This document shows positions 28,439 through 37,855 of a stretch of 64,000 bases of DNA, one piece after another. This DNA comes from Lonsdalea populi (GTDB lineage Bacteria > Pseudomonadota > Gammaproteobacteria > Enterobacterales > Enterobacteriaceae), in contig NZ_CP065534.1 in the NCBI RefSeq assembly GCF_015999465.1, positions 1,426,001-1,490,000 on the forward strand, given 5' to 3'. The position numbers were made by a program, and so were the translations under genes. The notes under the pieces were generated by a model that ran no database searches, was not told where the DNA came from, and saw nothing but the letters and a program-made list of their open reading frames with translations. Position 1 is the first letter of the stretch, and every line of letters begins with the position of its first letter.

Positions 28439-30457
28439 GTGAGCATGGACATGAGTGCTTTCTATCAAACGTTCTTTGATGAAGCAGACGAATTGTTGGC
28501 GGATATGGAGCAGCATTTACTGCTGCTCGACCCGTCAAGCCCTGATACCGAACAGATGAATGCGATCTTCCGAGCGGCTCACTCGATCAAAGGGGGCGCT
28601 GGGACGTTTGGTTTCAAGGTATTGCAGGAAACCACGCATTTGCTGGAGAACCTGTTAGATGGTGCCAGACGCGGCGAAATGCGGCTGAGCACTGACATTA
28701 TCAACCTGTTTTTGGAAACAAAAGACATTATGCAGGATCAGTTGGACGCCTATAAAACCGCGCAGGAACCGAACGCCGAAAGCTTCGAGTACATCTGCAA
28801 GGCCCTTCGTCAGCTTGCGCTTGAGTCTAAAGAAGCTGAGGGCGGAGCCGTTCCTGCCGCTGCGACCAACGAAAGTGATTCCAATTCGTCCGCAGTGCCA
28901 TCCACGCCCGCGGGACATAATGAACTGCGTATTATGCTGACAGGCCTGAAAGAACAGGAAATCCCGCAGTTGCTGGAAGAACTGGCGAATTTGGGTACGG
29001 TAAAAGATTCGCATCAGACGGCGAGCAGCGTGGAAGCCACGTTGGTGACGACTGAAAGCCAAGACGATATCACTGCAGTGCTGTGCTTTGTCCTGGAGCC
29101 AGAGCAGATCAACTTCAAAACTGCCGGCGCGGGCGCGGCTTCAACTGCTGCGGCGCCGCAAGAAGCGCCCAAGCCTGAAGCGGTTGAACCAGCTCCGGCT
29201 GTGGCTGCACCGACCAAACCTGCTGCACCCGTCGCTAAACCAGCGGAAGCGGCGAAGGCTCGGCCTAAAACCGGTGATACCAGCATTCGTGTTGCCGTTG
29301 AAAAAGTTGACCAACTCATCAACCTGGTCGGAGAACTGGTGATCACGCAGTCCATGCTGGCGCAGCGTTCCAGCGAGCTGGACCCTGTGGTGCACGGCGA
29401 CTTGCTGAACAGTATGGGGCAGCTTGAGCGTAACGCGCGGGATCTTCAGGAATCCGTCATGTCCATCCGTATGATGCCGATGGAATATGTCTTCAGCCGC
29501 TTCCCGCGCCTGGTTCGTGATTTAGCCGCCAAGCTGGGCAAAGAAGTCGAATTGACCTTGCAAGGCAGCTCTACCGAACTCGATAAGAGCCTGATTGAAC
29601 GCATCATAGACCCGCTGACTCACCTGGTGCGTAACAGCCTTGACCACGGTATTGAACCTCCCGAGGATCGTGTCGCCGCCGGCAAAACGGCCGTGGGTAA
29701 TCTGACCTTGTCCGCTGAACATCAGGGCGGCAACATTTGTATCGAAGTCATCGATGACGGCGCCGGGCTGAACCGTGAACGTATTCTTGCCAAGGCGCTC
29801 TCTCAGGGACTCTCCGTCAGCGACAGCATGACGGATGAAGAAGTCGGGATGCTGATCTTCGCACCCGGATTCTCTACGGCGGAAAAGGTCACTGACGTTT
29901 CTGGCCGCGGCGTGGGTATGGACGTGGTTAAACGAAATATCCAGGAGATGGGCGGTCATGTGGAAATCTACTTTCAGAAAGGGAAGGGAACTACTATCCG
30001 GATTCTGCTGCCATTGACTCTGGCGATTCTGGATGGCATGTCCGTCAAGGTTAACGGCGAAGTCTTCATTCTGCCGCTGAATGCGGTGATGGAATCTCTT
30101 CAGCCGCAGTCTGAAGACCTCTATCCGCTGGCTGGCGGCGAGCGGGTATTGCAGGTTCGCGGCGAATATCTGCCGCTGATTGAGCTTTATCAGGTGTTTG
30201 ATGTAGAAAATGCGAAGACGGATGCGACTCAGGGCATTGTCGTCATTCTGCAAAGTGCGGGACGTCGTTACGCGTTGCTGGTTGATCAACTGATTGGTCA
30301 GCATCAGGTGGTAGTGAAAAACCTGGAAAGCAACTACCGCAAGGTGCCAGGCGTTTCAGGCGCAACAATTCTGGGCGATGGAAGTGTTGCGCTGATTGTT
30401 GATGTGTCGGCGTTGCAGGCGCTTTATCGTGAAAAGCGTGTGGTAGAGACCGCTTAA
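28439..30457 (+). CDS. cheA: Chemotaxis histidine kinase CheA
   Basis: 672 aa from GTG 28439, preceded by AGAGGTGA at 28425-28432 and giving MSMDMSAFYQTFFDEADELL as in E. coli; an in-frame GTG 9 bp upstream is less likely. Domains: P1 with phospho-accepting H48 (AAHSIKGGAGTFGF), P2 for CheY/CheB docking, an Ala/Pro-rich linker (about 230-280), P3 dimerisation, the P4 ATPase (N box VRNSLDHGIEPPEDR, G boxes DDGAGL and GRGVGMDVV) and the P5 CheW-like domain. It autophosphorylates under receptor control and passes phosphate to CheY and CheB. Confidence 0.96.
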   Translation: MSMDMSAFYQTFFDEADELLADMEQHLLLLDPSSPDTEQMNAIFRAAHSIKGGAGTFGFKVLQETTHLLENLLDGARRGEMRLSTDIINLFLETKDIMQDQLDAYKTAQEPNAESFEYICKALRQLALESKEAEGGAVPAAATNESDSNSSAVPSTPAGHNELRIMLTGLKEQEIPQLLEELANLGTVKDSHQTASSVEATLVTTESQDDITAVLCFVLEPEQINFKTAGAGAASTAAAPQEAPKPEAVEPAPAVAAPTKPAAPVAKPAEAAKARPKTGDTSIRVAVEKVDQLINLVGELVITQSMLAQRSSELDPVVHGDLLNSMGQLERNARDLQESVMSIRMMPMEYVFSRFPRLVRDLAAKLGKEVELTLQGSSTELDKSLIERIIDPLTHLVRNSLDHGIEPPEDRVAAGKTAVGNLTLSAEHQGGNICIEVIDDGAGLNRERILAKALSQGLSVSDSMTDEEVGMLIFAPGFSTAEKVTDVSGRGVGMDVVKRNIQEMGGHVEIYFQKGKGTTIRILLPLTLAILDGMSVKVNGEVFILPLNAVMESLQPQSEDLYPLAGGERVLQVRGEYLPLIELYQVFDVENAKTDATQGIVVILQSAGRRYALLVDQLIGQHQVVVKNLESNYRKVPGVSGATILGDGSVALIVDVSALQALYREKRVVETA

Positions 30458-30490
30458 CAAAAAACGGCTATTGATAATAAGGTGAGTAAC

Positions 30491-30988
30491 ATGACTGGAC
30501 TTGCAAACGTCACAAAACTGGCAGGTGAAACCGTAGGGCAGGAATTCCTGATCTTTACGCTTGGCGACGAAGAATACGGCGTCGATATTCTGAAGGTACA
30601 GGAAATCCGGGGTTACGATCAGGTGACTCGCATTGCCAACACGCCTTCCTTTATTAAAGGTGTAACCAACCTGCGCGGCGTTATCGTTCCGATCGTTGAC
30701 TTACGCATTAAATTTGCACAGCAGGAAGTTGACTATGATGACAATACGGTCGTTATTGTCCTGAACCTGGGACAGCGCGTCGTGGGGATCGTCGTTGACG
30801 GAGTCTCTGATGTGCTGTCTTTGACCGCGGATCAGATCCGTCCGGCACCGGAGTTTGCGGTAACGCTTTCGACGGAATATCTAACAGGCCTAGGCTCCTT
30901 GGGTGAACGGATGCTGATTCTGGTGGATATTGAAAAGCTGTTGAGTAGCGAAGAAATGGCGTTGGTTGATAGCGTGCTGAAAGGTTGA
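30491..30988 (+). CDS. cheW: Chemotaxis coupling protein CheW
   Basis: 165 aa. ATG 30491 is chosen because TAAGGTGA lies just upstream. It is near-identical to E. coli Che[55 protein letters not shown] and [19 protein letters not shown]. It links the MCP tip to the CheA P5 domain in the polar signalling array. It ends just before a strong terminator-like hairpin, which separates it from the MCP gene. Confidence 0.97.
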   Translation: MTGLANVTKLAGETVGQEFLIFTLGDEEYGVDILKVQEIRGYDQVTRIANTPSFIKGVTNLRGVIVPIVDLRIKFAQQEVDYDDNTVVIVLNLGQRVVGIVVDGVSDVLSLTADQIRPAPEFAVTLSTEYLTGLGSLGERMLILVDIEKLLSSEEMALVDSVLKG

Positions 30989-31004
30989 TTTAAACATACT
31001 CATC

Positions 31005-31033
31005 ACTCGGGCCATCGCAATGATGGCCCGAGT
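31005..31033 (+). terminator. Terminator-like hairpin after cheW
   Basis: ACTCGGGCCATC and GATGGCCCGAGT form a perfect 12-bp stem with a 5-nt loop, 16 bp after the cheW stop. The following TGTGTGTAATG is T-rich but has no long T-run, so termination may be partial. Confidence 0.65.
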
Positions 31034-31121
31034 TGTGTGTAATGAATTTTTTAAACGGAAATCTGTCCAGGTAATGTCCAATTACCGGTGATCGACTCAT
31101 GGAACTATGGAAAAGGCTCAA

Positions 31122-32819
31122 ATGCTTAATCGTATTAAAGTGGTAACGAGTTTAGTTCTTATCTTGGCATTGTTCAGTGCTCTTCAATTCATCTCTGGTG
31201 GTCTGTTTTTCAATGCGTTGAAAACGGATCGTGAGATTTTTCGCGATACTCGCATCCTCAACGATCAAAAATCAGAGTTAGACGCAACTTGGACGTACCT
31301 GCTGCAGGCACGAAATACGCTTAACCGCGCCGGTTCACGTTTGGCGCTGAATCAAAGTACTCAGTCTACGAATAATTCGGCCGCGAATGAACTCATCGAA
31401 TTAGCAAAAAAACAGTTGCAGACGGCCAACGATCGTTTCGGCAACTACGAAAAAATCCCGTATTCGCCAAAACAGGATAAAGCTATTCAGGCGGCGGTTA
31501 AAGCCGATTTCAACGCGTTGAATGGTGCATTAAGCGAACTGATCGTGTTCATCACAACGGATAAGCTGCAGGCTTTCCTCGATCAGCCGACACAGAGTTA
31601 TCAGAACACGTTCGAAAAAACCTACCTGACCTATCGTGATTCCTATGATGCCATTTACAAAAACGCCATAGAAGAAAATGCATCGGCATACAGTTTTTCA
31701 TTGTGGATCCTTGGTTCTATCGTGGTCCTCGTCATGTTTATGTCCAGCGTAGTTTGGCTGGGCGTTAACCGTGCTCTTATCCAACCGCTGAATAAGATTG
31801 TCGAAAATATCCGTTATATGGCGAAAGGCGATCTGACTCATCGTCTTGAATTTCAGGGTACTAATGAAATGGGTATTCTGGCCGACAGCCTTCGCCATAT
31901 GCAGAGTGAATTCATTACTACAGTGAGTGCAGTACGTCAGGGTGCCGAAGCAATTTATACCGGTTCAACTGAAATCAGCGCTGGTAATAACGATCTGTCC
32001 TCACGTACCGAGCAGCAAGCCGCATCCCTCGAAGAAACGGCGGCGAGCATGGAACAACTGACGGCTACGGTGAAACAAAACGCCGAAAATGCGCGTCAGG
32101 CCAGCCAACTGGCGCTGAGCGCCTCGGAAACGGCGCAGAAGGGGGGGCAGGTTGTCGATAACGTGGTTAAAACGATGCACAATATTGCTGGCAGCTCGCA
32201 AAAAATTTCTGATATCACCAGCGTGATTGATGGTATCGCCTTCCAGACCAACATCCTTGCGCTGAATGCTGCGGTTGAAGCGGCCCGTGCCGGCGAACAA
32301 GGTCGTGGTTTTGCGGTGGTCGCAGGTGAGGTCCGTAATCTGGCGCAGCGCAGCGCCCAGGCGGCCAAAGAGATCAAAACGCTTATCGACGACTCTGTCG
32401 GACGTGTGGCCGAAGGGTCAAAACTGGTCGAAACGGCGGGTGAAACTATGGGCGAGATTGTCGGCGCGGTAACCCGCGTAACCGACATCATGGGCGAAAT
32501 TGCTTCCGCTTCCGATGAACAGAGCAAAGGCATTGATCAGGTGGGTCAGGCCGTGACGGAAATGGACCGGGTGACTCAGCAGAACGCCGCTTTGGTAGAA
32601 GAATCAGCATCTGCTGCGGTCGCCCTTGAAGAACAGGTTCGTGGATTAAACCATTCGGTGTCGCTGTTCCGTTTGCCGGAAGAAAAAAACGCCTTTCGTC
32701 CTGCCATTGCGCCAGCGGCGGCGAAAACGGCGCTGCTTAGCTCATCGGCGGGAAAATCGCCAGGTAAAACTAGCGCTGTGGCGGTAGGTTCATCCAGTGA
32801 TAATTGGGAAAAGTTCTAA
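31122..32819 (+). CDS. Methyl-accepting chemotaxis protein (Tsr-like)
   Basis: 565 aa from ATG 31122 ([15 protein letters not shown]), the start that matches Tsr; an ATG 15 bp upstream is in frame. Layout: membrane helix 1 (about 7-30), a periplasmic four-helix ligand domain with [15 protein letters not shown] (the amino-acid-binding Arg motif of Tsr/Tar), membrane helix 2 (about 190-213), a HAMP domain, and methylation helices flanking the signalling hairpin [20 protein letters not shown]. It ends SSDNWEKF, a variant of the CheR/CheB-tethering NWETF pentapeptide. The ligand is probably an amino acid such as serine, but is not provable here. It is the only receptor gene in the cluster. Confidence 0.93.
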   Translation: MLNRIKVVTSLVLILALFSALQFISGGLFFNALKTDREIFRDTRILNDQKSELDATWTYLLQARNTLNRAGSRLALNQSTQSTNNSAANELIELAKKQLQTANDRFGNYEKIPYSPKQDKAIQAAVKADFNALNGALSELIVFITTDKLQAFLDQPTQSYQNTFEKTYLTYRDSYDAIYKNAIEENASAYSFSLWILGSIVVLVMFMSSVVWLGVNRALIQPLNKIVENIRYMAKGDLTHRLEFQGTNEMGILADSLRHMQSEFITTVSAVRQGAEAIYTGSTEISAGNNDLSSRTEQQAASLEETAASMEQLTATVKQNAENARQASQLALSASETAQKGGQVVDNVVKTMHNIAGSSQKISDITSVIDGIAFQTNILALNAAVEAARAGEQGRGFAVVAGEVRNLAQRSAQAAKEIKTLIDDSVGRVAEGSKLVETAGETMGEIVGAVTRVTDIMGEIASASDEQSKGIDQVGQAVTEMDRVTQQNAALVEESASAAVALEEQVRGLNHSVSLFRLPEEKNAFRPAIAPAAAKTALLSSSAGKSPGKTSAVAVGSSSDNWEKF

Positions 32820-32892
32820 CGATTTCCCAGATCGTCGCGGAATGTTAAGTGTAATTTCCACTACGCTTGAATTTGTACCGGCGATCGTCTGT

Positions 32893-32912
32893 CTGGCCTC
32901 ATTTGAGGCCGG
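32893..32912 (+). terminator. Hairpin after the MCP gene
   Basis: GGCCTCA pairs with TGAGGCC around a 2-nt turn, extended by C-G and T-G pairs, and is followed by AAAAATCGTTTT. It is a probable terminator for the MCP transcript. Confidence 0.55.
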
Positions 32913-33110
32913 AAAAATCGTTTTAGCGAGCCGAAAGGTTATATTTTCGGCTAATACGCGCTGAAAAAGCGTATTGCGTTAAAGAAAGGTCGGCATCAGC
33001 CGATGGAGTTAGTACAGGGGACATGTCGAGCCGGATCATGGGCTGACAGCTCCGCGTGAGTTGGGCAAAGACTGAAGTCACACAGCAAAACTTATAGCCT
33101 TAATGGCAGC

Positions 33111-33129
33111 GCTGCCGGAAACCGGCAGC
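33111..33129 (+). terminator. Second hairpin in the MCP-cheR gap
   Basis: GCTGCCGG and CCGGCAGC form a perfect 8-bp stem with an AAA loop, followed by the AT-rich CTATTATAAAAG. It could be a terminator or a structured leader element. Confidence 0.45.
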
Positions 33130-33467
33130 CTATTATAAAAGCAAATTTTTGATTGATGGCCGTGGTTAACGATATGTAGACATGGCTACTGTAGCCTCCG
33201 ACAGCGAGTATAGAGGTAGCGAAGTGGGTAAAACGCAGTGACTAGATGGACGTGTCACCCGAGCTAATTAAGCGTTGATATAAAAATCAGCAGCATCTCG
33301 GAGGTTGAGGGGCACAGGGTTGAATGTTTACCAGTAAGGCGCTGCGGCTGCGCCATACATCTGCAGAAGATGGATATCTGATAAATGGTATGCCTGTAAT
33401 TGCTGTTAGGGACGAGCCCATATTCAAAAACAAGAAGATAACCTATCCATTTTCGGGCAGTTAGACA

Positions 33468-34343
33468 ATGAAAAATACGACATCGCCAAATCATTCTGGA
33501 TCTGCATCAATTTTGTCGCAGATGGTTGAACGGTTACCGCTTTCTGACACGCATTTTAAACGTATCAGCCAGCTTATCTATCAACGTGCCGGTATCGTGT
33601 TGGCCGATCACAAGCGGGAAATGGTTTACAACCGTTTGGTTCGGCGTCTGCGACTGCTGGGCATAAACGATTTCGGTCAATACCTGGCGCTATTGGAGTC
33701 TGATCCCAATAGCGCTGAATGGCAGGCGTTCACCAACGCATTGACCACCAACCTGACGGCTTTTTTCCGTGAGGCGCATCATTTCCCGATCTTGGCTGAA
33801 CATGCCCGCAAGCGGCAGGGTAACTATTCCGTTTGGAGTACCGCGGCTTCTACGGGGGAAGAGCCTTATTCGCTAGCGATGACGTTGTCAGAGGTTTTTG
33901 GCGACAAATCACATAATCATTACCAGGTGATTGCCAGCGATATCGATACTCAGGTGCTGGAAAAGGCTTCTGCCGGAATATACCGACAGGATGAGTTGCG
34001 CTCGCTCTCTCCGCAACAGATGCAGCGCTTCTTCTTACGCGGTACCGGTCCGCACAGCGGGCTGGTTCGCGTGCGGCCTGAGCTGGCTTCAATGGTTCAT
34101 TTCCAGCAGTTGAATCTCTTGGCGCCTGAATGGGCCGTTCCCGCGCCGTTTGATGCCATCTTTTGCCGTAACATCATGATTTATTTCGACAAAGAAACAC
34201 AGGAACGCATCCTGCGCCGCTTTGTTCCGCTGCTTAAACCCGGCGGATTACTATTTGCTGGTCATTCAGAGAATTTCAGTCAGATCAGTCGGGAATTCTA
34301 TCTGCGCGGGCAGACTGTGTATGGGCTGGCTAAGGAAAGATAA
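33468..34343 (+). CDS. cheR: Chemotaxis protein methyltransferase CheR
   Basis: 291 aa. It uses SAM to methylate receptor glutamates during adaptation. The N-terminal helical domain ([31 protein letters not shown]) is followed by the Rossmann-like methyltransferase fold with [43 protein letters not shown] and [11 protein letters not shown]. These are all family motifs at the expected spacing. It should dock on the NWEKF tail of the MCP encoded upstream. Its stop overlaps the cheB start by one base (TAATG). Confidence 0.95.
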   Translation: MKNTTSPNHSGSASILSQMVERLPLSDTHFKRISQLIYQRAGIVLADHKREMVYNRLVRRLRLLGINDFGQYLALLESDPNSAEWQAFTNALTTNLTAFFREAHHFPILAEHARKRQGNYSVWSTAASTGEEPYSLAMTLSEVFGDKSHNHYQVIASDIDTQVLEKASAGIYRQDELRSLSPQQMQRFFLRGTGPHSGLVRVRPELASMVHFQQLNLLAPEWAVPAPFDAIFCRNIMIYFDKETQERILRRFVPLLKPGGLLFAGHSENFSQISREFYLRGQTVYGLAKER

Positions 34344-35395
34344 TGAGCAAAATAAAAGTTTTGTGCGTTGACGACTCAGCGCTCATGCGTCAAATCATGA
34401 CTGAGATCATCAATAGTCATCCCGATATGGAAGTGGTGGCGACCGCGCCGGATCCTCTGGTGGCGCGAGACCTGATAAAAAAATTTAATCCACAGGTTCT
34501 GACGTTGGATGTCGAAATGCCGCGCATGGACGGATTAGATTTTCTCGAAAAACTGATGAGACTACGACCGATGCCGGTTGTTATGGTGTCATCGTTGACA
34601 GGTAAAGGATCGGAAATCACGCTGCGGGCGCTTGAACTGGGGGCGATCGATTTTGTGACCAAACCACAGTTAGGGATCCGTGAAGGCATGCTGGCGTACA
34701 GCGAGCTGATCGCGGACAAGATCCGCACGGCCGCCAAGGCGCGTCTACCGCAACACAGCCAGAGCGCTGCTGCGCCGGTGAAAGTGCTCAGTACGCCACT
34801 ATTAAGTAGTGAAAAGCTGATTGCGATCGGCGCATCAACCGGCGGTACAGAGGCGATTCGCCATGTTCTTCAGCCGCTGCCGCCGACCAGCCCAGCGGTT
34901 ATTATTACGCAGCATATGCCCCCGGGTTTCACCAAATCTTTCGCCGAGCGTCTCAACAAGCTGTGTCAGATCACGGTGAAAGAAGCGGAAGACGGAGAAC
35001 GTGTTCTGCCCGGTCATGCGTATATCGCGCCGGGAGCCCGTCACATGGAGCTTTCGCGCAGCGGGGCAAACTACCAGGTTAAGCTGCATGACGAGGCACC
35101 GGTGAACCGGCATCGTCCTTCCGTTGATGTGTTATTCCGCTCCGTCGCGAAATTCGCGGGCCGCAACGCGGTCGGCGTTATTCTGACGGGAATGGGTAAC
35201 GACGGCGCGATGGGAATATTGGAAATGCATCAGGCCGGCGCATACACGATGGCGCAAAATGAAGCCAGCTGTGTAGTTTTCGGTATGCCTCGAGAGGCTA
35301 TTGCGCTCGGTGGTGTCGACGAAGTGGTGGATTTGCACCAGGTAAGTCAGCGAATGCTGGCTCAAATTTCTGCCGGACAGGCATTACGTATATAG
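34343..35395 (+). CDS. cheB: Chemotaxis response regulator methylesterase CheB
   Basis: 350 aa. The N-terminal receiver domain has phospho-acceptor D56 ([16 protein letters not shown]). The C-terminal methylesterase/deamidase has the catalytic triad S165 ([10 protein letters not shown]), H191 (TQHMPPGF) and D287 (GMGNDGAMG). It removes receptor methyl groups and deamidates receptor Gln after phosphorylation by CheA. Start ATG 34343 overlaps the cheR stop, implying coupled translation of the adaptation pair. cheY follows 37 bp downstream. Confidence 0.96.
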   Translation: MSKIKVLCVDDSALMRQIMTEIINSHPDMEVVATAPDPLVARDLIKKFNPQVLTLDVEMPRMDGLDFLEKLMRLRPMPVVMVSSLTGKGSEITLRALELGAIDFVTKPQLGIREGMLAYSELIADKIRTAAKARLPQHSQSAAAPVKVLSTPLLSSEKLIAIGASTGGTEAIRHVLQPLPPTSPAVIITQHMPPGFTKSFAERLNKLCQITVKEAEDGERVLPGHAYIAPGARHMELSRSGANYQVKLHDEAPVNRHRPSVDVLFRSVAKFAGRNAVGVILTGMGNDGAMGILEMHQAGAYTMAQNEASCVVFGMPREAIALGGVDEVVDLHQVSQRMLAQISAGQALRI

Positions 35396-35408
35396 CAGCT
35401 CCGAGTGA

Positions 35409-35822
<414 letters not shown>

Positions 35823-35831
35823 GGAGATGTC

Positions 35832-36479
35832 ATGAATCCACATCCGGTGCCCCCTGTTAACGATAACGCTTCTGCGACCGAGATCATTTCCCGTATCGGT
35901 CAACTGACTCGTATGCTGCGTGATAGCCTGAAAGAGCTGGGCTTGGATCATGCGATTGCCGAAGCGGCGGAAGCAATTCCTGACGCTCGCGATCGTCTTG
36001 ATTATGTTGTTCAGATGACCGCACAGGCGGCAGAACGCGCTTTGAACTGTGTTGAGGCTTCTCAGCCGCGGCAAAATAAGTTGGAAGAAGACGCTAAATC
36101 CCTGACGACGCGTTGGGATGAGTGGTTTGAAAATCCGATCGAGTTGGCCGATGCACGTGAGCTGGTAACGGATACCCGTAGTTATCTACAGGAAGTTCCC
36201 GAACATACCTCTTTCACCAATGCTCAGTTACTGGAAATCATGATGGCGCAGGACTTCCAGGATCTGACGGGACAGGTCATTAAACGCATGATGGACGTTG
36301 TCCAGGAGATTGAGAAACAGCTGCTGATGGTCTTGCTGGAAAATATGCCTGAGAAAAAGGCTGAACCTAAGCGTGCTGGTGATGGGCTGCTCAATGGTCC
36401 TCAAGTCGACAAAACCGCTGCAGGTATTGTCTCAAATCAGGATCAGGTCGACGACCTGCTAGACAGCCTCGGATTCTGA
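35832..36479 (+). CDS. cheZ: Chemotaxis phosphatase CheZ
   Basis: 215 aa, all helical. The long helical hairpin contains the catalytic region [15 protein letters not shown], where the conserved Gln acts on CheY-P. The C-terminal tail [12 protein letters not shown] is the CheY-binding amphipathic helix. It speeds CheY-P dephosphorylation, as is typical of gamma- and beta-proteobacteria. SD AAGGAG lies at 35821-35826. It is the last gene of the cheRBYZ unit, and a terminator follows. Confidence 0.96.
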   Translation: MNPHPVPPVNDNASATEIISRIGQLTRMLRDSLKELGLDHAIAEAAEAIPDARDRLDYVVQMTAQAAERALNCVEASQPRQNKLEEDAKSLTTRWDEWFENPIELADARELVTDTRSYLQEVPEHTSFTNAQLLEIMMAQDFQDLTGQVIKRMMDVVQEIEKQLLMVLLENMPEKKAEPKRAGDGLLNGPQVDKTAAGIVSNQDQVDDLLDSLGF

Positions 36480-36539
36480 TCCGCCCGATCCCTGACAGTC
36501 TACAGATTGGGGGGGATATCAGGCAAAGGTATGTGGATT

Positions 36540-36569
36540 TTTACGGTCGGACCTTCTTCCGACCGTAAA
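36540..36569 (+). terminator. Terminator after cheZ
   Basis: TTTACGGTCGG and CCGACCGTAAA form a perfect 11-bp stem with an 8-nt loop, followed by TCCTCTCTCTATT. It separates the che genes from flhBAE, which have their own class-2 box just downstream. Confidence 0.7.
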
Positions 36570-36587
36570 TCCTCTCTCTATTGACTT

Positions 36588-36630
36588 ATGCATCAAATAG
36601 CCGCCTCTTTTCTTCTTTTTTCGACCCATC
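36588..36630 (+). promoter_or_regulatory. Candidate FlhD4C2 box upstream of flhB
   Basis: Left half ATGCATCAAATAGCCG (36588-36603), 11-bp spacer, right half CTTTTTTCGACCCATC (36615-36630, read inverted). The left half fits the AATGGCAGAAATAGCG-type consensus well; the right half fits weakly. It lies 74 bp before the flhB start, as expected for a class-2 promoter. Confidence 0.45.
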
Positions 36631-36703
36631 AAGTTTTTTCTTATTTGTCATGCTAATCGCGTGTATTTTTCGTTTTGGTCAGTAACAAACAGGAACAGCT
36701 AAC

Positions 36704-37855
36704 GTGGCAGACGATAGCGATCTGGAAAAAACAGAGGCCCCCACAGCCCACCGAACGGAAAAAGCCCGCGAGGAAGGTCAAGTTCCTCGATCCCGAGAAT
36801 TGACATCTATTCTCATGCTCATTATTGGGCTGGGAATATTGTGGATGACAGGTGAAATGATGTACCAGAGGCTCGGTATAATGCTGAGTCAGGGATTGTA
36901 TTTCAATCACGACATCATTAATGACAACAAACAGATGGGACGCCATGTTTTTGCATTGCTGAAAATGGCTGTGCTGGCATTAGTCCCGATTATGATGGGC
37001 ATGGTCCTGATCGCCATTGGCGCTCCAATTGTGCTGGGTGGGTTAGTGTTCAGCACCAAGTCCTTCGAGTTCAGTCTTGAAAAACTCGATCCTATTGCAG
37101 GGCTTAAACGGTTGTTCTCATCTCAGATGCTGGCTGAATTGTTTAAAGCCGTCATCAAAGCGTTGGTCGTCGGTTTTGTGACCGGGCTGTTCCTTTGGCT
37201 CAAATGGCCGGAGATTCTGCGTTTAATTTCCGAACCGCTGGTCACGGCGCTCGGCGATGCGCTGGAGCTGGCGATTTACTGCGGTTTTTTGGTACTGCTC
37301 AGCATGATCCCCATGGTGGCCTTTGACGTCTTTTGGCAGATCTGGAGCCACTTAAAAAAACTGCGCATGAGCAAGCAGGATATTCGGGATGAGTTCAAAC
37401 AGAACGAAGGCGATCCGCATATCAAAGGGCGTATTCGTCAGATGCAACGGGCGATAGCCCAGCGCCGTATGATGGCCGATGTCCCGAAAGCCGATGTGAT
37501 TGTGACTAACCCGACGCATTTTGCGGTCGCGCTGCAGTACAACGACAAAAAGATGAGTGCACCCAAGGTATTAGCCAAAGGCGCCGGAGATATCGCACTG
37601 AAGATTCGGGAAATCGGCGCTGAACATCGCGTGCCGACGTTGGAAGCGCCCCCTCTGGCGAGGGCGCTTTATAAGCACGCTGAAATTGGAAAAAGCATCC
37701 CTGCCACACTGTATGCGGCCGTTGCCGAAGTGCTGGTCTGGGTTTACCAAATTAAACGTTGGAAACGCGAAGGCGGCCTGACGCCGCAGAAACCAACCCA
37801 TTTATCTGTGCCAGATTCACTGGACTTTGCAAAAGAGAACACGACTGATGGCTAA
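36704..37855 (+). CDS. flhB: Flagellar type III export protein FlhB
   Basis: 383 aa from GTG 36704, with AGGAA upstream. It begins with the typical EKTEAPTAHRTEKAREEGQV and has four membrane helices (about 33-210). A cytoplasmic domain follows with the autocleavage site NPTH (N269-P270, the same numbering as Salmonella). This cleavage switches export from rod/hook to filament substrates together with FliK. Its last codons overlap the flhA start by 8 bases. All key residues are intact. Confidence 0.97.
   Translation: MADDSDLEKTEAPTAHRTEKAREEGQVPRSRELTSILMLIIGLGILWMTGEMMYQRLGIMLSQGLYFNHDIINDNKQMGRHVFALLKMAVLALVPIMMGMVLIAIGAPIVLGGLVFSTKSFEFSLEKLDPIAGLKRLFSSQMLAELFKAVIKALVVGFVTGLFLWLKWPEILRLISEPLVTALGDALELAIYCGFLVLLSMIPMVAFDVFWQIWSHLKKLRMSKQDIRDEFKQNEGDPHIKGRIRQMQRAIAQRRMMADVPKADVIVTNPTHFAVALQYNDKKMSAPKVLAKGAGDIALKIREIGAEHRVPTLEAPPLARALYKHAEIGKSIPATLYAAVAEVLVWVYQIKRWKREGGLTPQKPTHLSVPDSLDFAKENTTDG

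Larger units (their letters stand above)
32820..33467. other. Non-coding gap between the MCP gene and cheR
   Basis: 648 bp without a gene, at the place where E. coli carries further receptor genes (tap). I found no receptor remnant. It contains a hairpin after the MCP, an inverted repeat AATACGC...GCGTATT near 32955, and GCTGCCGG-AAA-CCGGCAGC at 33111-33129. CheR should have its own promoter here, but no clear sigma-28 site was seen. Confidence 0.6.
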
